Source: Dipteronia dyeriana (lineage: Eukaryota > Streptophyta > Magnoliopsida > Sapindales > Sapindaceae). Taken from it: a stretch of DNA of 64,000 nucleotides. The translations under genes and the position numbers were made by a program. Location: assembly GCA_032871835.1 (NCBI GenBank), contig CM065299.1, positions 1,364,001-1,428,000 on the forward strand, in the 5' to 3' direction. Below are positions 20,608-32,337 of this stretch, piece after piece. The notes below the pieces were generated by a model. The model was not told where the DNA came from and made no database searches. It was given only the letters and a program-made list of their open reading frames with translations. The first letter of the stretch is position 1; each line of letters opens with the position of its first letter.

Positions 20608-22554
20608 ATGTTAACCTCCGTTAAATCTCCTACTTCGTCGTTTCCAGTGGTGTCGTACAATGACGACGGCGACGGCGACGAGAAGCTGGAGTTCCGGTCG
20701 TTCATTGACGACGCGTGGTACAGCGTCCGAGTAGACTTCGACGGCCGCGCTGGGAAGCTGATCGTCAGGTACTGCAACTTTCCCGACGATAACGACAGCG
20801 TCTACGAGGCCGGAAAGTTCTTCACTTTTGAGGAGCTTGACGACTTTGCGAGCAGGTTCCGTCCGGTGTCCGTACAGCTTCAGGACAGCCAGTGCCGCGA
20901 CATCGTCGCCGACGGACGCCTCGTCTGCGCCTCCCATGCCTTCACCGACAACGACGTCCTCTTCTACGACGCCGTCGTCGAACAGGTCCGTTGTCCGTAC
21001 ACCTCCTCTGTCTCTCTCTCTCTGTCTCTGTTGTATTTTGTTATAAGTCTCTCTGTTTTGTTTACCAAATTTTTAGATAATAGACAGTTTTGTTCATTAA
21101 TTACTATTTTGTAATAATAAATTGCATCGGTTCATAGTGTGAATCGATTCACACACTGCTTGGTGAACCGAAACAATAAATTTGGTTGCTGCAGTCAAGT
21201 AAATTGAACCTTTTTCCTCTCTCAAGCTTTTGTGGTCTGATTTTGGGATTTTAGGGTTCCTTTTTGTTGTTTTTTAACACTGGTTTTTTGAAGGTAAAAT
21301 TGTCTGTGGCAGGTGAATCATAAGAAACACTCATTTGCAGATGGAGAAGAAGAGTGTTTGTGTTCTTTTATGCTTGTTTGGCGGCATGGTCCAAATGCAA
21401 ATTTGTTGACCGAAAAGAAGATTGAGAGCATTTGCATTGTCCAGTCCATTGAAAATCTCAACCCGAATATAGCTTCTTTTATAAAGATGGCAAAGGAGAA
21501 AATTAAAACTTATGCTCATAAATCGAGTTCAGTTTCCGATGCTACTGGTACCAATTGTAGTGATGTTAGTGTCCAAAGTTTGAAGCAGGCAAGTCAGTTT
21601 GTATAATCTGTTCTTTTCGAGGAATGTTTAAGAGTTAAAATTGATGTTGTATGTTTGCTTCTTTGCAGGTGACATTGCAGGTGACAAAGTGCGTCAAGCT
21701 CTCTGCGAATGACATTTTACCCTGTGAAGGTTTGTTAAGATTCAACTTAATTACCTTCAGAGCTCTATTTTCAGTCTTTTGAGTTCCTAAATTGGCAGCT
21801 AATCTTGATTTGGATTTCGATTTTTTTCAGAGGTAGGGCGGAGTAGCAATCTCTTGAAAAGAGGCAGAGAAGATGCTGATTTTGGAGGGGTTGGCAATTA
21901 CTATACCATATTGCTTGAGAACGTGGAGAAAGAATTATCCCCTTCAACGATCATTGAGTTTATTCATCGGCAAACTTCAGTCACTGTCCAAGCTTATGTT
22001 CTCCCAAGTTTGCCATCTGAGCGTTACACTCGTGGTGTTATTGTGTTGGATTTTCAGAAGGATCTTGAGGATTTATGTGGTTTTTTGAATAATCCCGATC
22101 ACTTTATTGTATCCTCTAAAGGAAGGTATCATTGCTCAACATAATACTTTACGTTTAAGTTACTTTTCAGAAAACATTTATATGTGGAATTATGGATTCG
22201 TTGCTTGCTGCAGGCCGTGGATGGTAGCAAAAAACTTCTTGAGGCATGATATATTCAGAGCATTATCATTAGGAACTCCGATGTTTGCATTTCGGGTAAG
22301 TTATTACTCCCTTCTTGATTTGAACATAGACTTATTAAAATCAACTAATCATATACGTTGTGCAGAAGAAACTACAGAATGGGAATTGCGGGAATGGCGA
22401 TGAACTGAAGGTTGTCCGGTCTGGAACGGAGGAGTACAAGATTGCTAAGGAGCTTAGGGATTTACTGGTGGAGTTTACTAGTCATCAAGAGAGACTACAC
22501 AAGAGTCTAGCTTTCGAGGAGCGAAAAATCTTGAAATCATCCCCTGAATTGTAA
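20608..22554 (+). CDS. SAWADEE-domain protein, six exons
   Basis: Exons 20608-20985, 21313-21588, 21669-21729, 21831-22125, 22214-22295 and 22366-22554 join in frame to 426 codons plus TAA. Residues ~27-155 match the plant SAWADEE domain by eye (LEFRSFIDDAWYSVRVDF, FRPVSVQLQDSQCRDIV, DVLFYDAVVEQV, CLCSFMLVWRHGPNANLL). SAWADEE domains fold as tandem Tudor-like modules; in SHH1 one reads H3K9 methylation. This protein lacks a homeodomain, so it is not SHH1 and its role is not known to me. A basic KRGRED string follows the domain, possibly nuclear targeting. Exon 1 is GC-rich. Intron 2 has a GC donor. Copy 2 is a pseudogene, so this is the only complete copy here. Confidence 0.8.
21589..21668 (+). 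other. GC-AG intron with tandem acceptors
   Basis: The exon ends AAGCAG and the intron begins GCAAGT, the strong consensus for GC donors; no GT donor keeps frame. The acceptor CTTTGCAG is followed 12 bases later by ATTGCAG, so use of the second would drop four codons (VTLQ) in frame. Both are kept in copy 2. Confidence 0.7.
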
Positions 22555-23504
22555 GGTTACCTGCTGCTGAGCAACACTCACTAGATGGTGTCAATATTGT
22601 TTGTGTTCTTGAATGATATAAACTCGTATTAACTAATCAAATCTCTCTCTCTCCCTTCCAAAAAGAAAAAAAACAAATCTTCTCCTTCATACAAATTTAT
22701 CAAACGATCTTCTTTTCTCTGGGTGCATTGATAAGCATATTAGAAGAATTGCAGATAGTAGGTATAATACAAGAACCAACCAACAACCACCAGGTCAGAA
22801 TTGTTCTTCATTTTAACAACAAAACCGCTAAGATTGAAGTATGAAGACACATATCAGTCGTCTAAATGTTGATAAAAGAATTCAGATAATTTTGAATTTC
22901 TCTAGTGGCAGATGGAATACACATGGTGCATGTTTGTATAACATTATGAGTGTGATAAAATGGCATGGTTCATATAGTTGCACATGCAATGAAACATCAA
23001 TTCGTGAAGTTTTTCAGATTATATGTAAAGATTTTTCGTGCATGGAGATTCGAGAGAGAATGTCAAACCATGAAAGTATTAAAGTATGAGGTGGCACCAA
23101 TCAAGGACAAAACAAGGGGAAGCTAGAAATAGTGCAAAAAATGCGAATATGTAGCAAGTGATGAGAGATAGACTATGATAAGTAATAAACGACAAAAGAA
23201 CAGGGCCAAAGTGGACGAGCATCGGATCATGCAGTATGACTTCACTTTGAAGTTTGGAGGATAAAGAGAAAGAAAAACGTAAATGGAAATTATGTAGCTT
23301 GGTTGCTCTGTTATAAAAAATAAGCTCTCCTTAATGAGTCACGCATGAGTCCAGGGACGATGGAATACCACCAAGAAGATTATTCACATGTGGGTTTCAA
23401 TATTTATCTTCTCCTGTTTCAAGTCGGCCTCCTTTTATTACCTCTTTTCTTCTTTCCCCATTGTTTTAATTAGAGAAATGTCACCTTTGAATATAAATGA
23501 CATA
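22555..23504. other. SAWADEE 3' flank, no gene seen
   Basis: The first ~70 bases after the stop match 50875-50945 in copy 2 and then diverge. The remainder is AT-rich with no credible gene. Confidence 0.6.
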
Positions 23505-23695
23505 ACTAATGAGGTAGATCACATTGAATGATAATTATAATAAATATTAGCATTTCTTCAAATTCAATGTTATTAAATCCTGCTTCAATTTATTCAATGC
23601 TTATGCACACATTTCTACACATGAAAGACGTACAGACAGACAGAAAACAAAAGAAAAAAACAAAACAAAACAAAAAGTAAATTAAACAAAGAGCA
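23505..23695. repeat. RLP 3'-flank footprint without the RLP
   Basis: GTAGATCACATTGAATGATAATT and the following ~190 bp match the sequence just downstream of RLP1 (33138-33300) and RLP2 (52170-52330). The RLP coding region that should follow is absent. This indicates that unit 1 once carried, or received, an RLP end. Confidence 0.65.
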
Positions 23696-24819
23696 TTATT
23701 AAAACAATTACTATTGAAATCTAGTAGAGGTAACTAGGTAAGCATTGCTGGGGATGGAATTGAAATGGTTTTTAAATATAAGCATATCTGCAATTATTGA
23801 TAATCGTTGAATACGTACAGTTATTTACATCAATAATTGAGCAAACAGGAACTCCACTTAATATACATGAGAACTTAATTATCGATCGACAAACTCATCA
23901 TCTCCGTAAAATATCTCGAGAAGACCAATTTGTCTTCATATTGGGGATCAAGCTGCCTCTTTTTTCTCCTTTTCCCATCAAATGTTAGACTAGCCGATTC
24001 ATTCAATTGTAGTTTCACTATTTAATTCTGCTCACCTGTAAACATAGTGTTAGAGAGGTTAATGGGAACGCTCCGGATACGTGCATCATGGTTCATGTAA
24101 TTGCAAGTCACCCTCGGGCATCGACTCTCAAAGTCTCAAGTCAAGTGTCCTATTTTGTCAAACCAACGTATAATTTAAGTTTGCTTTGATAATATTTTGA
24201 TAATTTAAGTTCCAATCCTATTAAATCATGAGTAACCGATAGCCATATTGAAGCAAATACTATATGAAGTCTTTTGTCAGCTTTGAATGGCAAATATGAA
24301 ATATGAAGTCTTGTGATTACAAACTAAAAAACTTAGACAATCAAGTTACGTGGATCTCGTATATAAATCAGAAATTAAATTTATGTTGGAAGGAATATCT
24401 TCTTCACATTCGAGAAATCATGTTCCCTGTGTTGATTCCATTTAGAATGGAACTTAATTCTCTTTGATTTTTTTTTTTTTAAACAATTATCTTTAATTTT
24501 TCTGGTGTTTTTAATAAATTTGTGCTTTTGGAAATGGGTGTTTTTATGGGTTCTTTCATGCTACCCAACTCCATAATTGTGCCCGGTTTAGGCTTAACAA
24601 AATCCACATCTGGCACATAACTAATTAAATATAATATAAACAAATGACCGTGGTAGTAAAAAATAGCCCATAGGTCCAATGTTTAAGCCCACTAGCCAAC
24701 TTCATATCAGACCCAGTACAATGAAAAAGAACCCTTCAATTTGTAGGAATTCAATGAAAAAGAACTGGAAAAGATTTCTCTTGCTTTCCTCTAACTTGCT
24801 TCTCTTCTTATATATTAAG
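23696..24819. other. Intergenic mosaic before the IGPS relic
   Basis: About 24540-24640 resembles block A around 2090-2141 (TCCATAATTG, AAAATCCACATC, ACTAATTA), without the 2.28-kb insertion. Bases 24746-24770 are identical over 25 bases to part of the PPR 5' coding region (reverse complement of 48648-48672). No gene is seen. Confidence 0.5.
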
Positions 24820-26229
24820 GGAAGCTTTGAAAACTTGGAGGCGATCAGGAATGCTGGAGTAAAGGTCTGCCTTTATCTTCGTGTTATTATTTTTCTAGGC
24901 CTATGCTTTTATGAAATAGTTGTTAGATTAAGCTACAGTTATAATGCTAGTTGTGTTTGCAGTGCCCTCTATTGTGCAAAGAATTCATCGTAGATGCATG
25001 GCAGATCTACTATACCCGAACTAAAGGCGTATATGCAATTCTTTTGATTGCTGCTGTTTTACCAGATCTTGACATCAAATACATGATTAAGATCTGCAAG
25101 ATGCTTGGCTTGGCAACACTTGTGGAGGTTTGAATTGTGCTTCTTTGGTCGTTTTCAATATTTCAATAGTTATATTTATGCCATTATATGAGAAGATGTG
25201 ATAAACTAGGTTGTTGAACGTTTTATCTGTTGGTTTCTAATCTCAGGTTCATAATGAGAGGGAAATGGATCGCGTTCTTGGAATTGAGGGGGTGGAGCTT
25301 ATTGGTATCAACAATCGTAATCTTGGTAATTATTTTAAACTTCTATAAATTTTATCGTCTTATAGGATATATGATCCTCTTACTTCAAGCTCTATAGTTC
25401 TAGTAACTTTCCGAAGTCAGATCACCACATTAGCTTACTTACATTTTGCATTTTTTTTCTTGCTTGTCCGCAGATACATTTGAGGTTGATATTAGTAACA
25501 CAAAGAAACTCCTTGAAGGAGAGCGTGGCCAAAAGATCAGTGAAAAAGATATCATTGTAAGTGGTCCTTTTGCTGGTCTTATGACCATTCACTAAACTGA
25601 TATCATATATGTGTGAAATTTTTTCATTCGTTTAAATGATTTTATTTCTAGGCGGTTGGTGAATCCAGGCTATTTACTCCTGATGATATCGCATATGTAC
25701 AAGAAGCTGGTGTTAAAGCTCTAAGCTTTTCTTCAACTGCTCATTTATATTTTTTTTGAATAAACAAGAACAAAACAGCCAAGCTGCCAACAACAAACAG
25801 ACAAAGAAAACCAACACACAAAGGAAACAAAGCAAACACCAGAAGAGCCCTCAACACAGGGAAAACAAACCAAAACTACCCAGGCTTTTCAGCCTCGACA
25901 AAACTACCAATACAGACCGGGTACTCCTCCATTCAATAGCTGTCTTCAACAGCATCAAGTGCATTCTTCGCGAGCTCTTAAGCTGCCCTGTTCGCCTGGG
26001 TAGAATTGCTGTCAAAGTTATAGCTAAAATCACCGGCCCTCAAATCATCAATATACAAGAGGATCGTGCCAAAATCAGAATCGCGATACACCCCATGAAT
26101 GATCCAGTTAACAACATCAGAGTCATTAGACTCTATCTTGTCAGGATATAACCCACAGTCAATACCAAACACGATACCCCCATGGCAATTAAATTAGCAA
26201 CCTTTTTATTAACTTTAGCTTCAAACCTT

Positions 26230-26863
26230 TGAGAGCAACAAGCCATCACCTCCCCATCTGAATTTCTGACGATAATGCCCATACCAACCCGCCTATTATT
26301 GTTGTCAATAATAACACCACACTTAGATTTGTAAAGGCCATTCTCAGGAGGACGCCAACGTAAGTTCGGACTAACATAACCCCCTGATTGGACGACCCCG
26401 ACTTAGAATCCAAACTGTAAGCCACACAATAACCACTCCTAACGGAATAAATTACACTGGTCTCAGAATGCCATAACATAATGTCTCTTTGATTCCTAGA
26501 GCCAATAGGAATCTTCATAATGCACTCGGCATCATCAGAAAGGAAGCTTTACTTAATCAAGTCTGTGTTCCAGCCACCAGAGGAAGATATCAACCTATCG
26601 ATAGTGGCATCCAAACCCAGAAGAGGTTGTGAGACGATGGAAAACTTAGAAGGTCTTAGCAACCATTTATCTGAATAAATCCTAGTCGACTTTCCATCTC
26701 CTATTCACTATCGAATCCCTTCATCAAGGATGCCTCTACCCCACAGAATGCTGCTCCAGACGTAAGAATCAGTAGGTTTCTTTCTAGCTTCAAGGAAGCT
26801 ACAATCATGGAAATAACAGCTCTTCAGAACTCGCACCGCCAATGACTCCGGATTCTTTAAGAG

Positions 26864-26908
<45 letters not shown>

Positions 26909-29414
26909 TGGATTTACAAAGCTGATTCCAAGTGCACCAATGCATCTTCTTCTTCGTTGTGTTAGTCCCCCACCAGATTCTAGCATAGAGACTTTGAATT
27001 TCTTGGATGAGGCCATTAGGCAGGCGAAAGATAAACATGGTGTAAGAGGGAACAACCTGGATTACAGCCTTGATAAGGACTTCTTTTCCACCTATGAAAA
27101 GCAACTTCTCACCCCAACCATTAATTTACCCCCACACATTGTCGACAATTTTTGAAAACAACCTCCTTATACTCTTCACTGAAAAGCAAGGAAGACCAAG
27201 ATACTTCTCGTGGCATTCAATGAGGTTCATTCCAATCATTGAAGCAAGTCTGCAGCCTTCACTCGGCAAAATTGAAAGACTCATACAGATGGCAGACTTA
27301 TCAAAACTTACCGTTTAACTAGAGGCTCTCTCATAATCCTTAAGGATTTCTTTAATGGTCATACAGTTTCCTTCGTTAGCTCAGGCAAATAGGAGGCTAT
27401 CATCCGTAAAAAACAGGTGAGAGATGATAGGGCCCCCTTTTCTCCTTGCAGATCAAAAAAAGGAAAGGTGAGAGCGGATCTCCTTGCCTAAGTCCTCTAG
27501 AAGGCTTAAGGTTTCTAGATCTGAAACGAGTATGAGGCAGAAGAAATACAATTCATAACCAAATTAACCCAACTATTGGAAAAACCCATCTTCCTCATCA
27601 TTCATTCCAGGAATTTCCACTCAACACGATCATACGCTTTGGACATGTCTAGTTTGATCGCCATAGAACCTTGTTTTCTCTTCTGGTGCTTCAGTCTATG
27701 GAGGCATTCGAATCCAACAATAGTATTATCCGAAATCAACCGTCCAGGAATGAAAGCACACTGGGTTTCGGATATGACATCGCCCAACACAAGCCGAAGT
27801 ATGTTAGTGATAGTTTTAGCGACGATCTTGTACATCACGTTGCACAGACTAATGGGTGTAAAATCTTCCAGTTATGTTGGATTTTGGGCTTTCGGAATAA
27901 GGGTAATAATGGTATTGTTGAAAGCCTCCACTGATTCCCCTTCATTTAGAATTTTTAGAAAAGCCTTGGTCACATTAGAACCGATGCTATCCCATAATTT
28001 TTGATAAAAGATGGCAGGTAATCCGTCACTTCCAGGGGCTTTCAGGGGACCCATACTAAAAACCGCCTTTCTAACCTCCTTCCCAGTAAATGTCGAATCC
28101 AAGAGACGTGCAAAATGGAAGCTAATTTTAGCTTGAACCCTTTCCTACACCTTAACAAAGTGATTCTGTGCTGGGCAGCTTGATCCAAATAATTTTCCAA
28201 AGTGTTGGCAAATTATTCGCTTTAAATCGTTTACATCCGTTCTCCAGATACCATCGACATCCACAAGTCCTTTAATTCTGTTTCTAACCTTCCTTGTCGA
28301 AGCTTTGGAGTGAAAAAATCTGGTATTACGATCGTCGTTCCTCAACCAATCTACTTTAGCTCGTTGACTCCAGTACCTCTCTTCCCGCTCCAGAGCTTCA
28401 TTCAACTCGTTCTCCAGATTATTCATAACTTTCCATGGTATACGGCTATCCACGTTGGTAGCAACCCTGAGTGCCTCCTTTTTGCATTTGAGATTAACAC
28501 ACATGTCTCTTCTATTCTCTTCCTGATATTCCAAGTCATCAGATATTTCCCACATTTGTTAATGTTATCCAGAACTTTCGAAACCGGGTTTCCTTCACAC
28601 CTATTGTTCCAGGCCGAGTAGACGATTTCTCTACACTCACTATCATCCATCCAGCATTCTTCAAAGAAGAACCTCCTTTTATTTTGAATCAGCATCATAC
28701 CATCTCTATTAGAACCGACCACAAGATCAAGTAATAGCGGCCTACGGTCGGAACCCTAAAATTTCAGATGTTTGATCACCGTATGAGGGTAAAGATTTCT
28801 CCAATTTTTACAGCACAATCCCCTGTCAAGACGCTCCAGAATTTCAGCCTCGTCTTCCCTCTTATTACTCCACGTGTACCTAGGACTAACGAAACCCATA
28901 TCATTAAGATTACAATCCTCAATTGCCTTCCTGAAATCGGCCATATTTCTCCAATTCTTACTAGCTCCACCAAACTTTTCCTTTTGCACAGGATATCATT
29001 AAAATCACCCATGCACACCCACGGAATATCAACCATATTTGCGAGACGTCGGAGAAGGGACCACGAATTCCTTCTCTGAGATTGGTCCGGATGACCATAA
29101 AAACCTGTGAATCTTCATACTTTATCACATTCATCTTTAACTTTCACATCAATATGGGCAACAAAACACGAGATCAAATTAACCGTTATCTTATATGACC
29201 AAAACATACATAACCCTCCAGACCTTCCATTACAGTCTACCACAAGCTTCCCCACAAAACTAAGTTTTACACGCCAACTCTCCATCCTGACATGATCACT
29301 TTTTGTTTCAATTAAGAAGACTAGATCCAGCCTGACTTCCTGCATGTGAGAACGCAGGCGATTGAACGCTCGAGAGCTACCCAGCCCCTGAGCGTTCCAG
29401 ACGAAGAGTTTCAT
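26230..29414 (-). pseudogene. LINE ORF2: endonuclease, reverse transcriptase, RNase H
   Basis: ATG at 29414 begins MKLFVWNAQGLGSSRAFNRL, the start of the exonuclease-endonuclease-phosphatase domain; WVCMGDFNDIL follows near 29010. RT motifs are KAPGSDGLPAIFYQKLW (28030), [12 protein letters not shown] (27760), [15 protein letters not shown] (27650) and FFTDDSLLFA (27390, the catalytic DD). A zf-RVT-like part (WHSETSVIYSVRSGY) and an RNase H start (IIVRNSDGEVMACC, 26260) close it. The frame changes at least five times. Poly(C) at 26864-26908 interrupts the zf-RVT part. Confidence 0.8.
26864..26908. repeat. 45-base poly(C) run
   Basis: An uninterrupted run of 45 C inside LINE ORF2, coding for poly-Gly on the minus strand by frame. 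No paralogous LINE is in the window for comparison. It may be real homopolymer expansion or an assembly artefact. Confidence 0.95.
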
Positions 29415-31141
29415 TGTGTTTGGCAGGCCGATAGAGACCGGTCGGCCAATAATTGAAGATGTTCTTTCTCAAAGGCCAACGATGCCACCCAATCCTGATT
29501 GACAAAACTTCCCTCTCTTCTTACCATGTCCTTTTGCGACTCCATCCCAAGAGCAATCGTAACGGTCTCACTTTCCTCTAGCTTAACCCCTTCCTGAAAA
29601 CCACCCTTATTGGACTTGTCATCACCGAGAAAAATATGCTTCTCTCCTTCCAAATTCGTTATACTTCTATCGTATTCTTCAAATCTTTGATCTTTACTAA
29701 CTGATGACACCTTGACTGAAAACTTAGAATCCTCTCTTACTCGTTTGCTATCGCCCGGTTTCAGACTTCCACCCTTTCTATACCCTAATTTTCCCCCTAA
29801 ATCCTCATTTTGATTCTCTTTTCGACCACCTTATCGGACCCGTTTCCATTTCCCAGAAATATATTCAGCTATTGGGCTTTCTTCATGAAGACCCAACCCA
29901 CTTGATAATTGATCTTTATTATCAAATAGTATGGCATGGGCGTGGCTTGGTTCCCCTACACCAGTAGAGTTTTTACGTTCTTTCTTTCTAGGTCTGGTAG
30001 GCCCAATATTAGGCCCATCAGGATTTTTAAATTCTCCACTATCTTTTTCTAGATCCAAAAGGTGTGTCTTGGGACAGGAAAAGATCATTGAGTCGTAAAC
30101 TTCCTTTACCCCATGAGCACTTAAAGCATCCTTCTCGATTGGCTCTACCTCAGCCTTCGTGCGGCTGATTTTGGCGGCTGGCATACACGACTCTTCCACT
30201 CCTAAAGATTTCCCGGTTACGTTTCCTTGATGGTCGTTGCCGGAGCCTTTCCCCACTGTAACATGTTGTTTTCCCCTCCAGTGTTCAGCGCTTCGTCTAT
30301 CCTTATTTCCCACAGCAGATGAACTTCCTAAACCTTTGGAATTTCGCCAACTTCTGTTATCCCACCTACCAGTAGCCAAATAGTTTCGTTTGGGAGGACT
30401 GTTAGCTCTGAGACAAGCCCCCAACCTTCTGCTAGCATCCGAGGATAGATCCTGAAATCCACCCTCCTCCAGACATTCATCCATTTTGTGGCCGATTCGG
30501 ACGCACCTGAAACAATAATCCTACAACCTTTCGTATCTGAAGAGCATAGTTGTAATTTTCCCTGTTCCTAGGAGATCAACCCGTAAACATAGTTGTAGTG
30601 GCTGCGCTATCTCCACCGTTACCCTAACTCGCAGGAAGCGACCATACCCATCCAAAGATGATCCAAGGTCGACGTCGTGGACTTCTCCAATCATTTTACC
30701 AAGGAAAGAACCAATCTCTTGAGTCATGCATAATAATGGAATATTATGGATTCGCACCCAAAATTCAACTGTAGCAAACCTCAACTCATTAATCTCACCG
30801 GTTCCTTGAGGCTTGTCAAAAACAATAATAGATTGATCAAAGTTCCAAGGACCCCCTTTAAGTATTCTTCGTAAATCTTCCATATTTTTAAAGTAGTAAG
30901 CAAAAATATTACCCTCCACTGGTTCGATCTCAACTCCTCCATTGACCCTCCAGATTTTGTTCATAACTTCCATGAACGCGTCCCCGTTAACTAGTTTTTT
31001 CTTCAAAAAATTTCCAACCAGGCAAAGGGCCAAACATCTTTCACCATTCTCTTTCAACTTCTCGTCCAATGTTCGAACAGGCCTTTCCTTCTCTTTGATC
31101 GACAGTGCATTATAGAGCAATGCAATTTCTTCGGCGTTCAT
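29411..31141 (-). pseudogene. LINE ORF1: DUF4283 and zinc-knuckle protein
   Basis: ATG at 31141 (MNAEEIALLYNALSI). DUF4283-type features are CLVGNFLKKK, WNFDQSIIVFDKPQG and FWVRIHNIPLLCM. A TAG at 30521-30523 precedes the knuckle CFRCVRIGHKMDEC (C-x2-C-x4-H-x4-C), and another break lies near 29831. Its last codons (CQTQ) end in TGA that overlaps the ORF2 start as ATGA at 29411-29414. ORF1 proteins bind element RNA. Confidence 0.8.
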
Positions 31142-31622
31142 AATGACCCTGGGACTTGAGAAACAGTCACGAGACAACTACTTCGGAACATGCAATGGGA
31201 AGAAACCTAAAGGAACACCACTTACCTTAAGTACAGAGACTTAGGAGAGAGACTTTTGGAAATGGATTTTTTTTATTAATCTCAAACTTGTATCACTGTA
31301 ATACTCGCAAAGAAACCTTACATTACTTCTAAATTACTAATTGAAACATCTAAACTTCTGTACATAGTTGGACATTTGGACATTGAATGCAAGAAGGTCA
31401 TCCCTTATAAATGTTTCATTTAATGATGCACGTTTTTCTATAATTATAGCTCATTTTAACATGAATATGTAGTGAATTTTGTAATCAATACATCTGCTGT
31501 GCAATTTGAACGAACTAGACTGTGTTACCCTTTTGCAGGTCTTGGTTGGGGAGTTGATTGTGAAACAAAGTGACCCGGAAAAGGGAATAACTGGACTTTT
31601 CGGTAAAGACATTTCTTCATAA

Positions 31623-32337
31623 GCTCAACGGAAAACAACAATGTTTATACAAACCACCTTATTGTAAGCTATTCAGATTGAAGATGAGTTGAGTGAAATA
31701 TATATTTCTCATCCAGATTTGCTCTTTGTGTATAGTTTCTTTCTTATCCCCGCCTTCCTACCCCACTCCGTTTGTCGAATTTTTTCCCAGCTTTGAAAGT
31801 GTACCAGAATAATAATGTATTTTTGTTTGATAAGCAGAATAATAATGTATTGTATGTGATAAATAATACAATAAATTACTACAAGCTATGTATTCTCGTA
31901 AGGAGTTAGGCCAAGAATAACTGTGTTTAGCTGTTAGTGTAAAAAATCTTCTCATAGAGAGTTTTTGAATACAACATCAAAAGAATTACTTCGATACGTT
32001 CGGATGTATATCCTCTTTCCACTGGTATTCAGTCACGTGCCATGCATCTCTCACGTGACATATGACATGTCATGTGGTATGATTTGAATGGATTTGGATT
32101 TATAAACCAGACACTTGAGCATTTCTCCAACATCTAGTATACACGTTTTTGTATTGGACTAAAATTGCCTTGTTAATTGAGATTATAGAATGATAATATT
32201 ATATTTATTAAGAAATTAATAAAGTGTAATCAGTTGAAATTTGCTGTGGTACCTTTTGAAAAGAGCAAATTAAATGTAATGCATCCATAAACACACAATT
32301 CTCATTAGTTGCACATGTACATGGTGTTCAACTTTGT
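31623..32337. other. Intergenic, no gene seen
   Basis: IGPS 3' flank and AT-rich spacer. No repeat with other parts of the window is evident. Confidence 0.5.

Larger units (their letters stand above)
1..22600 (+). repeat. Segmental duplication block A, copy 1
   Basis: This block matches copy 2 at 37567-50945 over leader modules, the 2.28-kb insertion, the PPR gene and the SAWADEE gene. The first 2.1 kb align in the same orientation with 37567-39760. The part after ~4280 aligns with the reverse complement of 41770-50826 because copy 2 is inverted there. The start at base 1 also matches 60358 onward. Copy 1 lacks the PPR 5' half and carries the nested elements at 6793-19776. The left edge lies outside the window. 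Confidence 0.85.
25750..31200 (-). mobile_element. L1-type plant LINE
   Basis: Minus-strand element with ORF1 (DUF4283 plus zinc knuckle) and ORF2 (endonuclease, reverse transcriptase, zf-RVT, RNase H), ending at a short T run at 25750-25757 that is the poly(A) tail on the minus strand. It lies in the last intron of the IGPS relic. I could not find a target-site duplication, so both ends are approximate. Several stops and frameshifts make it inactive. Confidence 0.85.
24820..31622 (+). pseudogene. Indole-3-glycerol-phosphate synthase relic, split by a LINE
   Basis: Six exons match the C-terminal half of plastid IGPS (tryptophan synthesis, closes the indole ring): 24820-24864 (GSFENLEAIRNAGVK), 24963-25127, 25247-25325 (contains IGINNRNL), 25474-25556, 25652-25720, 31539-31622 (VLVGELIVKQSDPEKGITG to TAA). 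Phases agree across all joins. Missing are all exons for the N-terminal half. The donor after exon 25652-25720 reads CTAAGC instead of GTAAGC, and a LINE fills this intron. The usual ESG phosphate-site string is ESR here, and GADA is GVYA. It is very probably nonfunctional. Confidence 0.85.

Noticed and set aside
20611..20937. 108-residue minus-strand frame in SAWADEE exon 1 (also 43327-43653)
   Set aside because: GC-rich exon shadow. The sense frame matches a domain family and has spliced continuation.
25756..26151. Plus-strand 131-residue frame next to IGPS
   Set aside because: It is antisense to the LINE RNase H end, which has clear motifs on the minus strand.
26708..27104. Gly-rich frames over poly(C)
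   Set aside because: Products of the homopolymer inside a broken LINE ORF2.
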